NCBI RefSeq assembly: GCF_029543105.1
Contig: NZ_JARQXB010000003.1
Span: 1-64,000 of the forward strand
Origin: Stenotrophomonas sp. HITSZ_GD
Lineage (GTDB): Bacteria; Pseudomonadota; Gammaproteobacteria; Xanthomonadales; Xanthomonadaceae
Reading direction: 5' to 3'
DNA length: 64,000 nt
In this document: positions 27,864-36,566 of the stretch, one piece after another
Layout: every line of letters starts with the position of its first letter
Numbering within the stretch: position 1 is the stretch's first letter
The notes under the pieces: model-generated
Told to the model about the DNA's origin: nothing
The model's database searches: none
Seen by the model: the letters and a program-made list of their open reading frames with translations, nothing else
Translations under genes and position numbers: made by a program

Positions 27864-27892
27864 CTCCTTGCACGTGCCCTGCGTGATCAAGG
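27864..27892 (-). promoter_or_regulatory. Flp leader hairpin covering the ribosome binding site
   Basis: In mRNA sense, CCTTG-AT-CACG pairs with CGTG-CAAGG (plus-strand arms 27866-27874 and 27882-27892, with a two-base bulge). CAAGG is the start of the AAGGAG Shine-Dalgarno sequence, so the fold would reduce ribosome access. It is only nine base pairs and could be coincidental. Confidence 0.4.
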
Positions 27893-28096
27893 CCGCGCCA
27901 GTCGGACAGGGCGTCAACCGCCCGGCGCGTGGAATGGCAAGGAGAGGTATGGCGGCCGTGGCTGCACGTACCTGCCCGGTCGTGCGAGTCACCTGAATAG
28001 TGGTCCCCGTGCCTTCCATTGCACTCCCCCTCTACTGCCTCGAGGCTTCTTTCCTCGATAGCGGCCATGCTCTGGGAATCTCCGCGGCATTGATGC

Positions 28097-28130
28097 GCAA
28101 AATCGGCAGAAGCAATATGCAAAATCGGCA
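28097..28130 (+). promoter_or_regulatory. Two direct GCAAAATCGGCA repeats 22 bp apart
   Basis: Identical 12-mers occur at 28097-28108 and 28119-28130, so their starts are 22 bp, about two helical turns, apart. Direct half-sites spaced by two turns are typical operators of AraC-family proteins, and the AraC-type gene lies 230 bp to the right. Confidence 0.55.
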
Positions 28131-28184
28131 CAACCGCGCGGTGTTCTGTGAGTGCAATCACGAAACAATTTCCCGTGTGGTTAA

Positions 28185-28227
28185 ATGCGTGAGGGAGGGG
28201 CTGAAATTTGTAGATTCCTTCACGCAT
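28185..28227. promoter_or_regulatory. Dyad ATGCGTGA / TCACGCAT
   Basis: A perfect 8-bp inverted repeat (28185-28192 with 28220-28227) extends to 12 bp with one mismatch, around a 27-bp AT-rich interior. It could be a second operator or a transcript hairpin. Confidence 0.4.
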
Positions 28228-28359
28228 GCTCCCACCCCGATCATTAAGTTATGCCCGCAGTTGCCGATGCGGTGGACTCCAAGCACGACTAGGTTTGGGG
28301 CTTGCAGGAAGAACGGTTGAATCCGTTCGGGCGTTCCACCGCGCCATTTGAGGAGATAA

Positions 28360-29337
28360 ATGGGGGGGCTGGTTATGGGGGGTGCCGACGGCGCCCAGCT
28401 CTGCACATTCGATCTAGTGAACCTGTCCGGTTTGCTGCGCGTGTGTGACGTGGAGTTGGTATTGCTGGATGGGAACGGCCCGAAAGCTGCGGTGCACAGC
28501 GTCGTGCACGATGAAGCGCTTTTTTGCACGATCAAAACCGGCTTCACCGGGCGCGGCCGCTTCATGCTGCCGCTGGACTGGTGCCTGATCGGCTGCATCC
28601 ACCGCACCGACGAGACGGCGAGCTGGTGCCATGGCGCACCGCTGTCCAACGGCAGCCTGATGACGCTGACGCCCGAGGGCATCAGCGAGTTCGTGCTCAG
28701 CGCCGACAGCTGGGTCACGCTGGTGATGGTGCCCTTCAAGCGCCTGCGCCAGAAATTCAGCGAGCTGCACTTGGGCGACATCGCCGCGCCCGGCCAGGCC
28801 AGCGCGCACCTGCACCTGCCCTCCGACCACCCGCTGTGCCACTACTACGCCGAGCTGGAAGCGCGCATCAGCAGCGGCTATTCGGCCCTGCAGGGCCTGT
28901 CGCTGGACGAGGTGCTGGAGCACCACGTGCGGTGCATCGTCGATTCGGGGCACTACGACCGCGCGGTGAGCGGGCGGGGGCGGCGCACGCATTACATGAT
29001 CCTGCGCCGGGCCGAGGAGTTCATGCGAATGAACCTTCGGCACAACATCTACATGAACGAGATCTGCGATGCGGCGGGCGTCAGCGAGCGCGCCCTGCGC
29101 TACGCCTTCGACGACCTGCTGGGTATCTCGCCCAACCGGTACCTCTCGATGCTGCGCTTGTGCGCGGCGTGCCGCGGGCTTTCCTCCGCCGATGCGGGGC
29201 GCAAGTCGGTCAAGGCCATCGCGTTGAGCTGCGGCCTGTGGGACTTGTCGCGCTTCGCCGAGAACTACCGTCGCGTGTTCGGCGAGCTGCCGCGCGACAC
29301 GCTGATGCGCCGTTCCGGCGTGCAGGAATCGGTGTGA
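28360..29337 (+). CDS. AraC-family transcriptional regulator
   Basis: This 325-residue regulator has a C-terminal AraC DNA-binding domain (about 225-320) with two helix-turn-helix units (NEICDAAGVSERALRYAFDD and KAIALSCGLWDLSRFAENYR). The N-terminal 200 residues lack an obvious cupin pattern and resemble EutR-like regulators in length and style. The ribosome site GAGGAGATAA precedes the ATG. The gene opens with a G7 tract (28362-28368) and a G6 tract (28377-28382) flanking a second in-frame ATG at 28375. It lies between the divergent Tad operon and the codirectional adhesin gene, so control of one or both is a reasonable inference. Confidence 0.85.
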   Translation: MGGLVMGGADGAQLCTFDLVNLSGLLRVCDVELVLLDGNGPKAAVHSVVHDEALFCTIKTGFTGRGRFMLPLDWCLIGCIHRTDETASWCHGAPLSNGSLMTLTPEGISEFVLSADSWVTLVMVPFKRLRQKFSELHLGDIAAPGQASAHLHLPSDHPLCHYYAELEARISSGYSALQGLSLDEVLEHHVRCIVDSGHYDRAVSGRGRRTHYMILRRAEEFMRMNLRHNIYMNEICDAAGVSERALRYAFDDLLGISPNRYLSMLRLCAACRGLSSADAGRKSVKAIALSCGLWDLSRFAENYRRVFGELPRDTLMRRSGVQESV

Positions 29338-29462
29338 TGCACGGATTCGGCACGCTTGCCGCAAACGTGCATGGCGTTGCCGGAATTCGATAGCACTTTG
29401 CCAATTTGGCGGGATCGGCTGCCGGAATGGAGTAAATCGCAGCGCGCCGCAGCGGCGTAATG

Positions 29463-29510
29463 GCTCCCACGGAAGACATCGAAGTGCGATGTCTCCGCAT
29501 CCAAGGGAGC
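29463..29510 (+). promoter_or_regulatory. Adhesin leader: nested stem covering the ribosome binding site
   Basis: AGACATCG (29474-29481) and CGATGTCT (29487-29494) form a perfect 8-bp hairpin. Outside it, GCTCCC (29463-29468) can pair with GGGAGC (29505-29510), which is the Shine-Dalgarno sequence of the adhesin gene (ATG at 29516). The fold would make initiation depend on opening of the outer stem. Confidence 0.5.
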
Positions 29511-29515
29511 GCATC

Positions 29516-32500
29516 ATGAATCGTATCTATCGGCTGGTGTGGAGCCATGCCTTGAACGCCTTTGTGGTGGTGTCGGAACTGGCGACCACGCAGGGCAAGA
29601 AGCACTCGGTCACGCACGACGCACGGCGCACCGGCATGACGCCGCCGCTGCTGCTCGCGTTGGGCCTGCTGGGCAGCTGGGCCGGAAGCGCCCGCGCCGG
29701 CGATCCGCGTCTGGACGAACTGCTGAGCATCGCCGACAAGTACGCCCCTTCGGTGTCGAGCGGCGTCGAGGTGCCATTGAATGCGCAGTCGTCCATGCGC
29801 GCACGTGTCGACGTCGGCCCTGCCGCGGCGGCTTCCCCGGGTTCCACGACGTCGCCTTCGTCGTCGGCCGCTGCGCCCCCTCGGCCGGCGACGTTGGCGG
29901 CGTCTCTTGATACGGCGCTGATCGCCGGCACGCTGCAAGGCGATGCCAGCGTGCGCGCGCAACTCGCCGCGGTGCGCGCGGCGGCCGATCTCGGCTTGAC
30001 CGTGACCGCCAACGACCTGCCTTCCGTGCTGCGCGATGAGCTCGCCGCGCCGGCAGGCCGGGTCGTCGCCCACGTTGCCGACGGGGTGGCGCCGGTGGTC
30101 GAAAAGGTCGCGCCGCGCACGCGTGCCCGCGTGCAACCGCGCGCCCAGGCACTGGCCGCTGGCGTCGCCACCAGCGGCAGGCAGCTGGCGACGGGCGATG
30201 CCGGTGGCGCGCTCGCCACCGCGCTCGCCACGCTGGCGCAATCCGCGCAGGGCACGCTCACCGATGCGCCGGCCCTGGGCCAGGCGCTGATCGACGACAA
30301 GCGCCACCTGCTGCAGGGCACCGGTCAGGTGGTCACCTCGGTGGCCGACAAGCTGCTGCCGGGTCGCGAGAACCTGTTGGGCCCGGTGAAGGACGCGGTC
30401 GCCACGACGGTCGGGCTGGTCGAGGGCGGCGGCGATGGCCGCCTGCCGAATTCGCTGGGCGAAGTCGTCATCGGCACGACGGGCGCCATCGATACGGGCG
30501 TGCGCGGCGTGGGCGGCAAGCTCGGGCAAGGGGTGGCCGCCGTGACGGGTTCGCCCGTGCTCGGCCACACCGTCACCGGCGTGACCGCGCAGGTGGGCGG
30601 CGGCGTGCAGCAGATCGGCGGGCAGGTGGTCGCGGGCAACGTGCCGGCGGTGGTGAGCCAGGCCAACCACACGGTGCAAGGCGTGGTCGGCACCACGCTG
30701 GGCGGGTTGGACGGTGTGCTCGCGGGCAGCACCGGCGGCAGCGTCGGGTTGACGGCCGTGGGTACCACGGTCAACGGCGTGCTCGCCCAGGTCGGCGGCA
30801 GCGTCGACGGACTGCTGAAGGGCCAGGGCGGCAGCTCGCAGCCGGTGGCGCAGGCATTGGCCGGCGCGGTGGGCGATGTGGTCGGCACCGCGGGCGCGAC
30901 GACCGCGCAGTTGCTGTCCACGGCGCCGCAGCAGACCGTGCCGGTGGCATTGAACGGCGTCGGCCAGACGGTCGCGAACCTGGGCCAGACGCTGGCGGCG
31001 ACGCCCGCGGTGGGCGATGTGCTCGTGCACGCGGGCACCGGTGTTCAGGCGACCGCGCAGCAGCTCGGCAGCGGCAACGTCGGCGGCGCGGTGGGCAGCG
31101 TGACGGGCACGGTGCAGACCGCGCTGCAGGATCTGACGGCCGGGCTTGGCCAGGTCGGCGACGGCGGCGCGGGCAATGTGGGCGCCACCCTCGGCGGCGT
31201 GGTTACGCAGACGGGCAACGTGGTCGAACAAATCACCGGTTCGCTGGGTAGCGCACTGAATTCCGCCGGCGGCGGCAGCGGCGCCGGTGCCGCGCTGGGC
31301 AACACCGTCACGCAAGTTGGTACCACCGTGGGTCAGGTAACCGACACGCTCGGCGGTGCACTGGCCGGTGCAGGCAATGGCAGCGGCGGCACCGGCAATC
31401 TCGGCGCCACGCTCGGTGGCGTGGTCACGCAGACGGGCAATGTGGCCGAACACGTCACCGGTTCGTTGGGTAGCGCATTGAATTCCGCCGGCGGCGGTAG
31501 CGGTGCCGGCGCTGCACTCGGCAACACGGTTACGCAAGTTGGCACGACCGTGGGTCAGGTCACCGACACGCTCGGTGGTGCGCTGGCCGGTGCAGGCAAT
31601 GGCAGCGGCGGCACCGGCAATCTCGGCGCCACGCTCGGTGGCGTAGTCACGCAGACGGGCAATGTGGCCGAACAAATCACCGGTTCGTTGGGCAGCGCCC
31701 TGAATTCCGCCGGGGGCGGCAGCGGCGCCGGCGCTGCACTCGGCAACACCGTGACGCAAGTTGGCACGACCGTGGGTCAGGTCACCGACACGCTCGGTGG
31801 TGCACTGGCCGGCGCAGGCAATGGCAGCGGCGGCACCGGCAATCTCGGTGCCACGCTCGGTGGCGTGGTCACGCAGACGGGCAATGTGGCCGAACAAATC
31901 ACTGGTTCGCTGGGCAGCGCATTGAGTTCCGCCGGCGGCGGTGGCGGCGCCGGCGCCGCGCTCGGCAATACCGTGACGCAAGTTGGCACGACCGTGGGTC
32001 AGGTCACCGACACGCTCGGTGGTGCGCTGGCCGGCGCAGGCAATGGCAGCGGCGGCACCGGCAATCTCGGCGCCACGCTCGGCGGCGTGGTCACGCAGAC
32101 GGGCAATGTGGCCGAACAGGTCACTGGTTCGTTGGGTAGCGCATTGAGCTCCGCCGGTGGCGGTAGCGGTGCCGGTGCCGCGCTCGGCAATACCGTGACG
32201 CAAGTCGGTACCACCGTTAGCCAGGTGACCGGCACGCTCGGTGGCGCGCTCGCGGGCAGCGGGGGCGGCACGGGCACCGGCGGCGGCAATCCGGTCGGGC
32301 AAGCCGTCACCGGGCTGCTCGGCGGCGTTACGCAGACGGTGGGCAACGTCGTCGGCAGCGTGGCCGGCAACGTGGTCAATGGCGTCACCGGCGGTGTCGC
32401 GCCCGTGGTGAGCGGCGTCGGCCAGACGCTGGGCAATACCGTCGGCGCGGTCACCGGCTCGACGGCGCTCGCCAGCACCGTCACCGGCGCGACCGGTTCG

Positions 32501-35500
32501 CTCGCCAGCGGCCTGACCCAGGTGGGCGGCGAGCTGCAGCAGGGCGATCTCGGCGGCGCGGTCGGCAGCCTCGGCAACACGATCGGCACGGTGGGCAGCG
32601 GCGCGATCACCGGCGTGACCGGCGCGGTCGGCGGCCTCACCGGCTCCACTTCCGGCACCGGCGGCCTGGGCGGCACGCTCGGCGGGGTGGTGGGTGGTAT
32701 CGGCAGCGGCCTGGGCAACGTGGTCGGCGGCCTCACCGGCGCCGCACCGGCGGCGGCGCCGACGGTGCCGCCGCAGGTCGGCAGCCCCGGGCTGATCATC
32801 GGCACCGGCGGCCTCACCGGCTCGCTCGGCGGCCTGCTCGACAGCACGACCACCGGCCTGTTCGGCGGCGATGGCTACGTGCGCAACGGCGACCTGGCGG
32901 TGAGCAACGCCAACTTCCAGCAGGGCTACGCGGTCACCAACGTGCTCGGCGTGCCGGTGGTGAACACCACGCCGGTCGGCACGCTGCTCAATGGCGTCGG
33001 CGGCGCGGCCACCGGCGGCAATTCGCACCTGACCCTGCTCGGCGGCGTCACCTCCGACAGCTACCTCTACAACATCAACAACGGCAACCCGGGCGGGCTG
33101 CTCGGCCTGCTGCTGCCGGACGGCTCGCCGGCCTGGGCGGGGCAGTGCGCCAACCTGCTGGGCCTGGCCACGACCGATTGCTGGGCGGTCAACGCCGCGC
33201 AGGACTACCAGGTGCTGATCGGCGACGGTGCGTATTCCAACGGCTCCAAGGAAGTGGTGATCGGCACCAACGCGCGCCACCAGCTGGCGGCGCAGGATGC
33301 GGACCTCGCCTTCCCGGGCGCCGGCCGCGACGATCCCAACAACCCCACCGGCGTGCCCACCGCCGACTACGACGCGCGCCTGGGCCATTCGGTGGTGATC
33401 GGCGACAACGCCACCGGCACCGCCAACGCGCAGACGCTGCTCGGCGCCGGCGCGACCTCCAACAAGGCGAACACGGTGGCGCTGGGCTACCTCTCCAACG
33501 CCGATCGCGGCGGACAGGACAACTACATGGCCTACGGACTGACCTCGGCAAGAACCTCCATCGGCGAAGTGGCGGTCGGCTCGGCCGGGCGCGAACGCCA
33601 GATCACCCACGTCGCCGCCGGCAGCGCGGCCACCGACGCGGTCAACGTCGAACAGCTGCAAGGGGCGATCAACCAGATCAACCAGGTGGACATCTTCGCG
33701 GTGACCTACGACACCGACGCCAGCGGCAACCCGGATTACTCGCGCGTCACGCTGGGCACGGTCGGCTCGGCCACCGCCACGGTGATCGGCAACCTGGCCG
33801 CCGGCGAGGTCTCGCTCAACAGCACCGAGGCGATCAACGGCGCGCAGCTCTACGCGCTGGGGCAGGGCACCTCGCTGCACCTGGGCGGCGGCTCCACCGT
33901 GGACGCCAACGGCGTGCCCACCGCGCCGACCTACGTCATCAACAACATCGGCAACGATGGCAGCGTCAGCATCGGCACCTACGACAACGTGGGCAGTGCA
34001 TTGGCGGCGATCAGCCAGTCGCTGGGCAACATCGACCCGGCCGCGGCCGATGTCCTGGCCGTGCACTACGACGCCGATGCCAGCGGCAACGCGCTGAACC
34101 ACGTCACCCTGGCCGGCGCCGGCACCGGCGCGGCGGTGGGCATCAGCAACGTCGCCGACGGCACCATCGCGCTGGGCAGCACCGATGCGGTGACCGGCGG
34201 GCAGCTGTTCCAGACCCACGAGGAGCTCGCCGCGTTCCTGGGCGGCACCACCGCCTACGACAGCGCCACCGGCACCTGGACCGCGCCGCAGTTCGCCATC
34301 AGCAGCTTCGATGCGAACGGCAACGTCACCGTCTCCACCTACCACGACGTCACCACGGCCTTCGGCGCGGTGGATGGCTCGCTGACCAACCTTAACAACC
34401 GCGTGCGCAACATCAGCGTCAACTCGAGCCCGTACCTGGCGGTGAACTCCACCGGCGGCGCGGCGGCGGCCGATGGCGACGAGGGCGTGGCGCTGGGGCC
34501 GGATGCAAGCGCGAGCGGCGAGGGCAGCCTGGCGTTGGGCAGTGGCGCGGTCGCCAGCGCGAGCGGCAGCATCGCGCTGGGTAGCGGCTCGGTGGCCAGC
34601 CGCGCCAATTCGGTTTCGGTGGGCAGCGTGGGCAACGAGCGGCAGATCGTCAACGTGGCCGCCGGCGCGGTGGCGCAGGGCAGCACCGATGCGGTCAACG
34701 GCGGCCAGCTGTACGCGACCAATAGCCAGGTCGCCAACTACTTCGGCGGCACCACCACCTACGACAGCAACACCGGCACCTGGACCGGCCCGAGCTTCAA
34801 CATCACCTCGGTCAGCACCACCGGCGGCACCACGCGCACCACCTACAACAACGTCAGCTCGGCGTTCGAGGCGGTGGATGGTTCGATCGTCAACATCAAC
34901 CAGCGCATCGACAACCTGCAGGACGGCGCCGGCAGCGAGTACTTCTCGGTGAACTCGACCGGCGCGCCGGCTGCGGCCACCGGTGCGGAGGCCATCGCCA
35001 TCGGCCCGCAGGCCACGGCCACGGCGGCCAACAGCGTCGCGCTGGGCGCCGGTGCGGTGGCCGACCGCGCCAACGCGGTGTCGGTGGGCAGCGCCGGGAA
35101 CGAGCGCCAGGTCATCAACGTCGCCGACGGCACCACCGCCACCGACGCGGTGAACGTGCGCCAGCTGCAGGCCTCGCAGGCCGGCACGGTGCGCTACGAC
35201 ACCACCAACGGGCAGACCAACTACGGCAGCGTGACGCTGGGCCAGGGCAACACTCCCACGCAGGTGCACAACGTCGCCGCCGGCACCGCCGACAACGACG
35301 CGGTGAACCTGGGCCAGCTCAAGTCCGGCATGGCCGACGCGATGGACTGGTCGAAGAACTACACCGACAGCCGCATCCAGGGCCTGGACAACCGCGCCTC
35401 GGCCGGCGTGGCCTCGGCGATGGCGATGGCCGGCCTGCCGCAGCCCTACGAAGCCGGCCGCAGCATGGCCTCGGTGGCCGCCAGTACCTACAACGGCGAA

Positions 35501-35623
35501 TCCGGCATCGCGGTGGGCATCGCCGGCGTCACCGAAGGCGGGCGTTGGATCTACAAGGTCAGCGGTTCGACCAACTCGCGCGGCGAGGGCGGCGTGTCCG
35601 TCGGCGCCGGTATCCAGTGGTAA
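29516..35623 (+). CDS. Giant trimeric autotransporter adhesin (YadA family)
   Basis: The 2035-residue type Vc adhesin starts at the ATG at 29516, where MNRIYRLVWSHALNAFVVV is the ESPR extended signal peptide. The first 1100 residues are a Gly/Thr/Val-rich repeat region, including five 74-residue repeats (about 556-910). From about 1120 follow YadA-type head repeats, neck motifs (ERQITHVAAG, ATDAVNVEQL) and stalk segments in several cycles. A short coiled-coil stalk and the membrane anchor (last 90 residues, ending VSVGAGIQW) complete it. Such proteins form surface homotrimers that mediate adhesion and biofilm. The OmpA-domain gene directly downstream is a probable anchoring partner. Confidence 0.93.
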   Translation: MNRIYRLVWSHALNAFVVVSELATTQGKKHSVTHDARRTGMTPPLLLALGLLGSWAGSARAGDPRLDELLSIADKYAPSVSSGVEVPLNAQSSMRARVDVGPAAAASPGSTTSPSSSAAAPPRPATLAASLDTALIAGTLQGDASVRAQLAAVRAAADLGLTVTANDLPSVLRDELAAPAGRVVAHVADGVAPVVEKVAPRTRARVQPRAQALAAGVATSGRQLATGDAGGALATALATLAQSAQGTLTDAPALGQALIDDKRHLLQGTGQVVTSVADKLLPGRENLLGPVKDAVATTVGLVEGGGDGRLPNSLGEVVIGTTGAIDTGVRGVGGKLGQGVAAVTGSPVLGHTVTGVTAQVGGGVQQIGGQVVAGNVPAVVSQANHTVQGVVGTTLGGLDGVLAGSTGGSVGLTAVGTTVNGVLAQVGGSVDGLLKGQGGSSQPVAQALAGAVGDVVGTAGATTAQLLSTAPQQTVPVALNGVGQTVANLGQTLAATPAVGDVLVHAGTGVQATAQQLGSGNVGGAVGSVTGTVQTALQDLTAGLGQVGDGGAGNVGATLGGVVTQTGNVVEQITGSLGSALNSAGGGSGAGAALGNTVTQVGTTVGQVTDTLGGALAGAGNGSGGTGNLGATLGGVVTQTGNVAEHVTGSLGSALNSAGGGSGAGAALGNTVTQVGTTVGQVTDTLGGALAGAGNGSGGTGNLGATLGGVVTQTGNVAEQITGSLGSALNSAGGGSGAGAALGNTVTQVGTTVGQVTDTLGGALAGAGNGSGGTGNLGATLGGVVTQTGNVAEQITGSLGSALSSAGGGGGAGAALGNTVTQVGTTVGQVTDTLGGALAGAGNGSGGTGNLGATLGGVVTQTGNVAEQVTGSLGSALSSAGGGSGAGAALGNTVTQVGTTVSQVTGTLGGALAGSGGGTGTGGGNPVGQAVTGLLGGVTQTVGNVVGSVAGNVVNGVTGGVAPVVSGVGQTLGNTVGAVTGSTALASTVTGATGSLASGLTQVGGELQQGDLGGAVGSLGNTIGTVGSGAITGVTGAVGGLTGSTSGTGGLGGTLGGVVGGIGSGLGNVVGGLTGAAPAAAPTVPPQVGSPGLIIGTGGLTGSLGGLLDSTTTGLFGGDGYVRNGDLAVSNANFQQGYAVTNVLGVPVVNTTPVGTLLNGVGGAATGGNSHLTLLGGVTSDSYLYNINNGNPGGLLGLLLPDGSPAWAGQCANLLGLATTDCWAVNAAQDYQVLIGDGAYSNGSKEVVIGTNARHQLAAQDADLAFPGAGRDDPNNPTGVPTADYDARLGHSVVIGDNATGTANAQTLLGAGATSNKANTVALGYLSNADRGGQDNYMAYGLTSARTSIGEVAVGSAGRERQITHVAAGSAATDAVNVEQLQGAINQINQVDIFAVTYDTDASGNPDYSRVTLGTVGSATATVIGNLAAGEVSLNSTEAINGAQLYALGQGTSLHLGGGSTVDANGVPTAPTYVINNIGNDGSVSIGTYDNVGSALAAISQSLGNIDPAAADVLAVHYDADASGNALNHVTLAGAGTGAAVGISNVADGTIALGSTDAVTGGQLFQTHEELAAFLGGTTAYDSATGTWTAPQFAISSFDANGNVTVSTYHDVTTAFGAVDGSLTNLNNRVRNISVNSSPYLAVNSTGGAAAADGDEGVALGPDASASGEGSLALGSGAVASASGSIALGSGSVASRANSVSVGSVGNERQIVNVAAGAVAQGSTDAVNGGQLYATNSQVANYFGGTTTYDSNTGTWTGPSFNITSVSTTGGTTRTTYNNVSSAFEAVDGSIVNINQRIDNLQDGAGSEYFSVNSTGAPAAATGAEAIAIGPQATATAANSVALGAGAVADRANAVSVGSAGNERQVINVADGTTATDAVNVRQLQASQAGTVRYDTTNGQTNYGSVTLGQGNTPTQVHNVAAGTADNDAVNLGQLKSGMADAMDWSKNYTDSRIQGLDNRASAGVASAMAMAGLPQPYEAGRSMASVAASTYNGESGIAVGIAGVTEGGRWIYKVSGSTNSRGEGGVSVGAGIQW
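31181..32245 (+). repeat. 222-bp tandem repeats inside the adhesin gene, about 4.8 copies
   Basis: Units start at 31181, 31403, 31625, 31847 and 32069, exactly 222 bp (74 codons) apart and nearly identical in bases; the last is incomplete. Each unit is itself two similar halves of about 37 residues, both of the form L-G-x-x-V-T-Q-x-G followed by a Gly/Ser-rich turn. Such an array can change copy number by recombination without breaking the frame. Confidence 0.9.
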
Positions 35624-35697
35624 GCGACCGGCGCGGCCGGCATCCCGCGGCCCGGCGCCCTGCGCGCGCCGGGTCGCCCATCCGAGGGGAAACCACC

Positions 35698-36531
35698 ATG
35701 CATACGCCTCATCCGCACACCTCCCGGCAGCCGCTGCCGTGGATCGTCCTCACCGCCGTGTTGCTGCTGGCCGGATTCGAAGCCGGCGCGCGCGATCGCG
35801 ACGACGGCTTCCCGGATCCCGCGCGCGCCTATCCGCGCGCGGGCACCTTCATCGATGTCGACCTGCTGCGCCAGTACGCGCCGGGCATGAACAAGAAACA
35901 GGTGCAGGCCCTGCTGGGCGCGCCGCACTTCAACGAAGGGCTATGGGGCGTGCGCGAGTGGAACTACCTGCTCAACGTGCGCCCGGCCATCGGCGCGGCG
36001 CCGGTGCGCTGCCAACTGCAGATCGATTTCGACGGCCACGGCGTGGCCGAAGGGCAGCGCTGGGCGCCTTCGGCGTGCAGCGCGCTGATGCAGCCGCCCG
36101 CCGCACCGGTGGCCGCCGCCCCCGCGCCGCCGGCGCCGCCGCCGCAGATCCAGCCGGTACGCCTGTCGGCCGATGCGCTGTTCGAGTTCGACAGCGCGCA
36201 GCTGAGCGCGCGCGGCCGCGAGACGTTGCGCCAACTCGTGCAGCAGGCCGGCAGCCTGGCCAACCTGCAGCAGGTGGCGGTGGCCGGCTACGCCGACCGC
36301 TTCGGCAGCGCGAGCTACAACGTGGCCTTGTCCGAACGGCGCGCCGAGGCGGTGAAGTTCGCGCTGATCGAGCTGGGCGTGCCGGCCAGCGCCGTGTGGG
36401 CCGACGGGCGCGGCGCCAGCGACCCGCTGGTGAGCTGCCCGGGCCCGCGTTCGAGCCAGGTCATCTCCTGCCTGGCGCCCAACCGCCGCGTCGAGATCAC
36501 CGGCATGGGGGTGCAGGCCGCCTCGCGCTGA
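35698..36531 (+). CDS. BamE-like/OmpA-like fusion, putative adhesin anchor
   Basis: The 277-residue exported protein starts at the ATG at 35698 after a GAGGGGAAACC ribosome site. It has a signal peptide, an N-terminal SmpA/OmlA (BamE-like) segment (about 60-120, QYAPGMNKKQVQALLGAPHFNEGLWGVREWNYL), a Pro/Ala linker and an OmpA peptidoglycan-binding domain (about 165-270, LFEFDSAQL, GYADRFGSASYNVALSERRA, NRRVEI). It lies 74 bp after the adhesin gene and before a shared terminator. Acinetobacter TpgA, encoded next to the AtaA adhesin, is a comparable OmpA-domain partner that ties an adhesin to peptidoglycan; the same role here is an inference. Confidence 0.85.
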   Translation: MHTPHPHTSRQPLPWIVLTAVLLLAGFEAGARDRDDGFPDPARAYPRAGTFIDVDLLRQYAPGMNKKQVQALLGAPHFNEGLWGVREWNYLLNVRPAIGAAPVRCQLQIDFDGHGVAEGQRWAPSACSALMQPPAAPVAAAPAPPAPPPQIQPVRLSADALFEFDSAQLSARGRETLRQLVQQAGSLANLQQVAVAGYADRFGSASYNVALSERRAEAVKFALIELGVPASAVWADGRGASDPLVSCPGPRSSQVISCLAPNRRVEITGMGVQAASR

Positions 36532-36566
36532 GCGCACTCCCCGATAAAACTCCCCGAGCAGTACTT

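Larger units (their letters stand above)
27893..28359. promoter_or_regulatory. Divergent control region between Tad operon and AraC gene
   Basis: No gene is visible. The right half is clearly lower in G+C than the flanks. It contains the direct repeats at 28097-28130 and the dyad at 28185-28227. Promoters for the Tad operon (leftward) and the AraC-type gene (rightward) must lie here, but no convincing -35/-10 pair was identified. Confidence 0.6.

Noticed and set aside
31333-31989. Three identical-size 70-residue antisense frames spaced 222 bp apart
   Set aside because: They simply reflect the tandem repeats of the adhesin gene on the other strand.
29210-35269. A 2019-residue open frame antisense to the trimeric adhesin
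   Set aside because: It is a mirror of the adhesin codon usage in GC-rich DNA. Its product is Ala/Arg/His/Gly low complexity without domains, whereas the sense frame has ESPR, head, neck and YadA anchor motifs.
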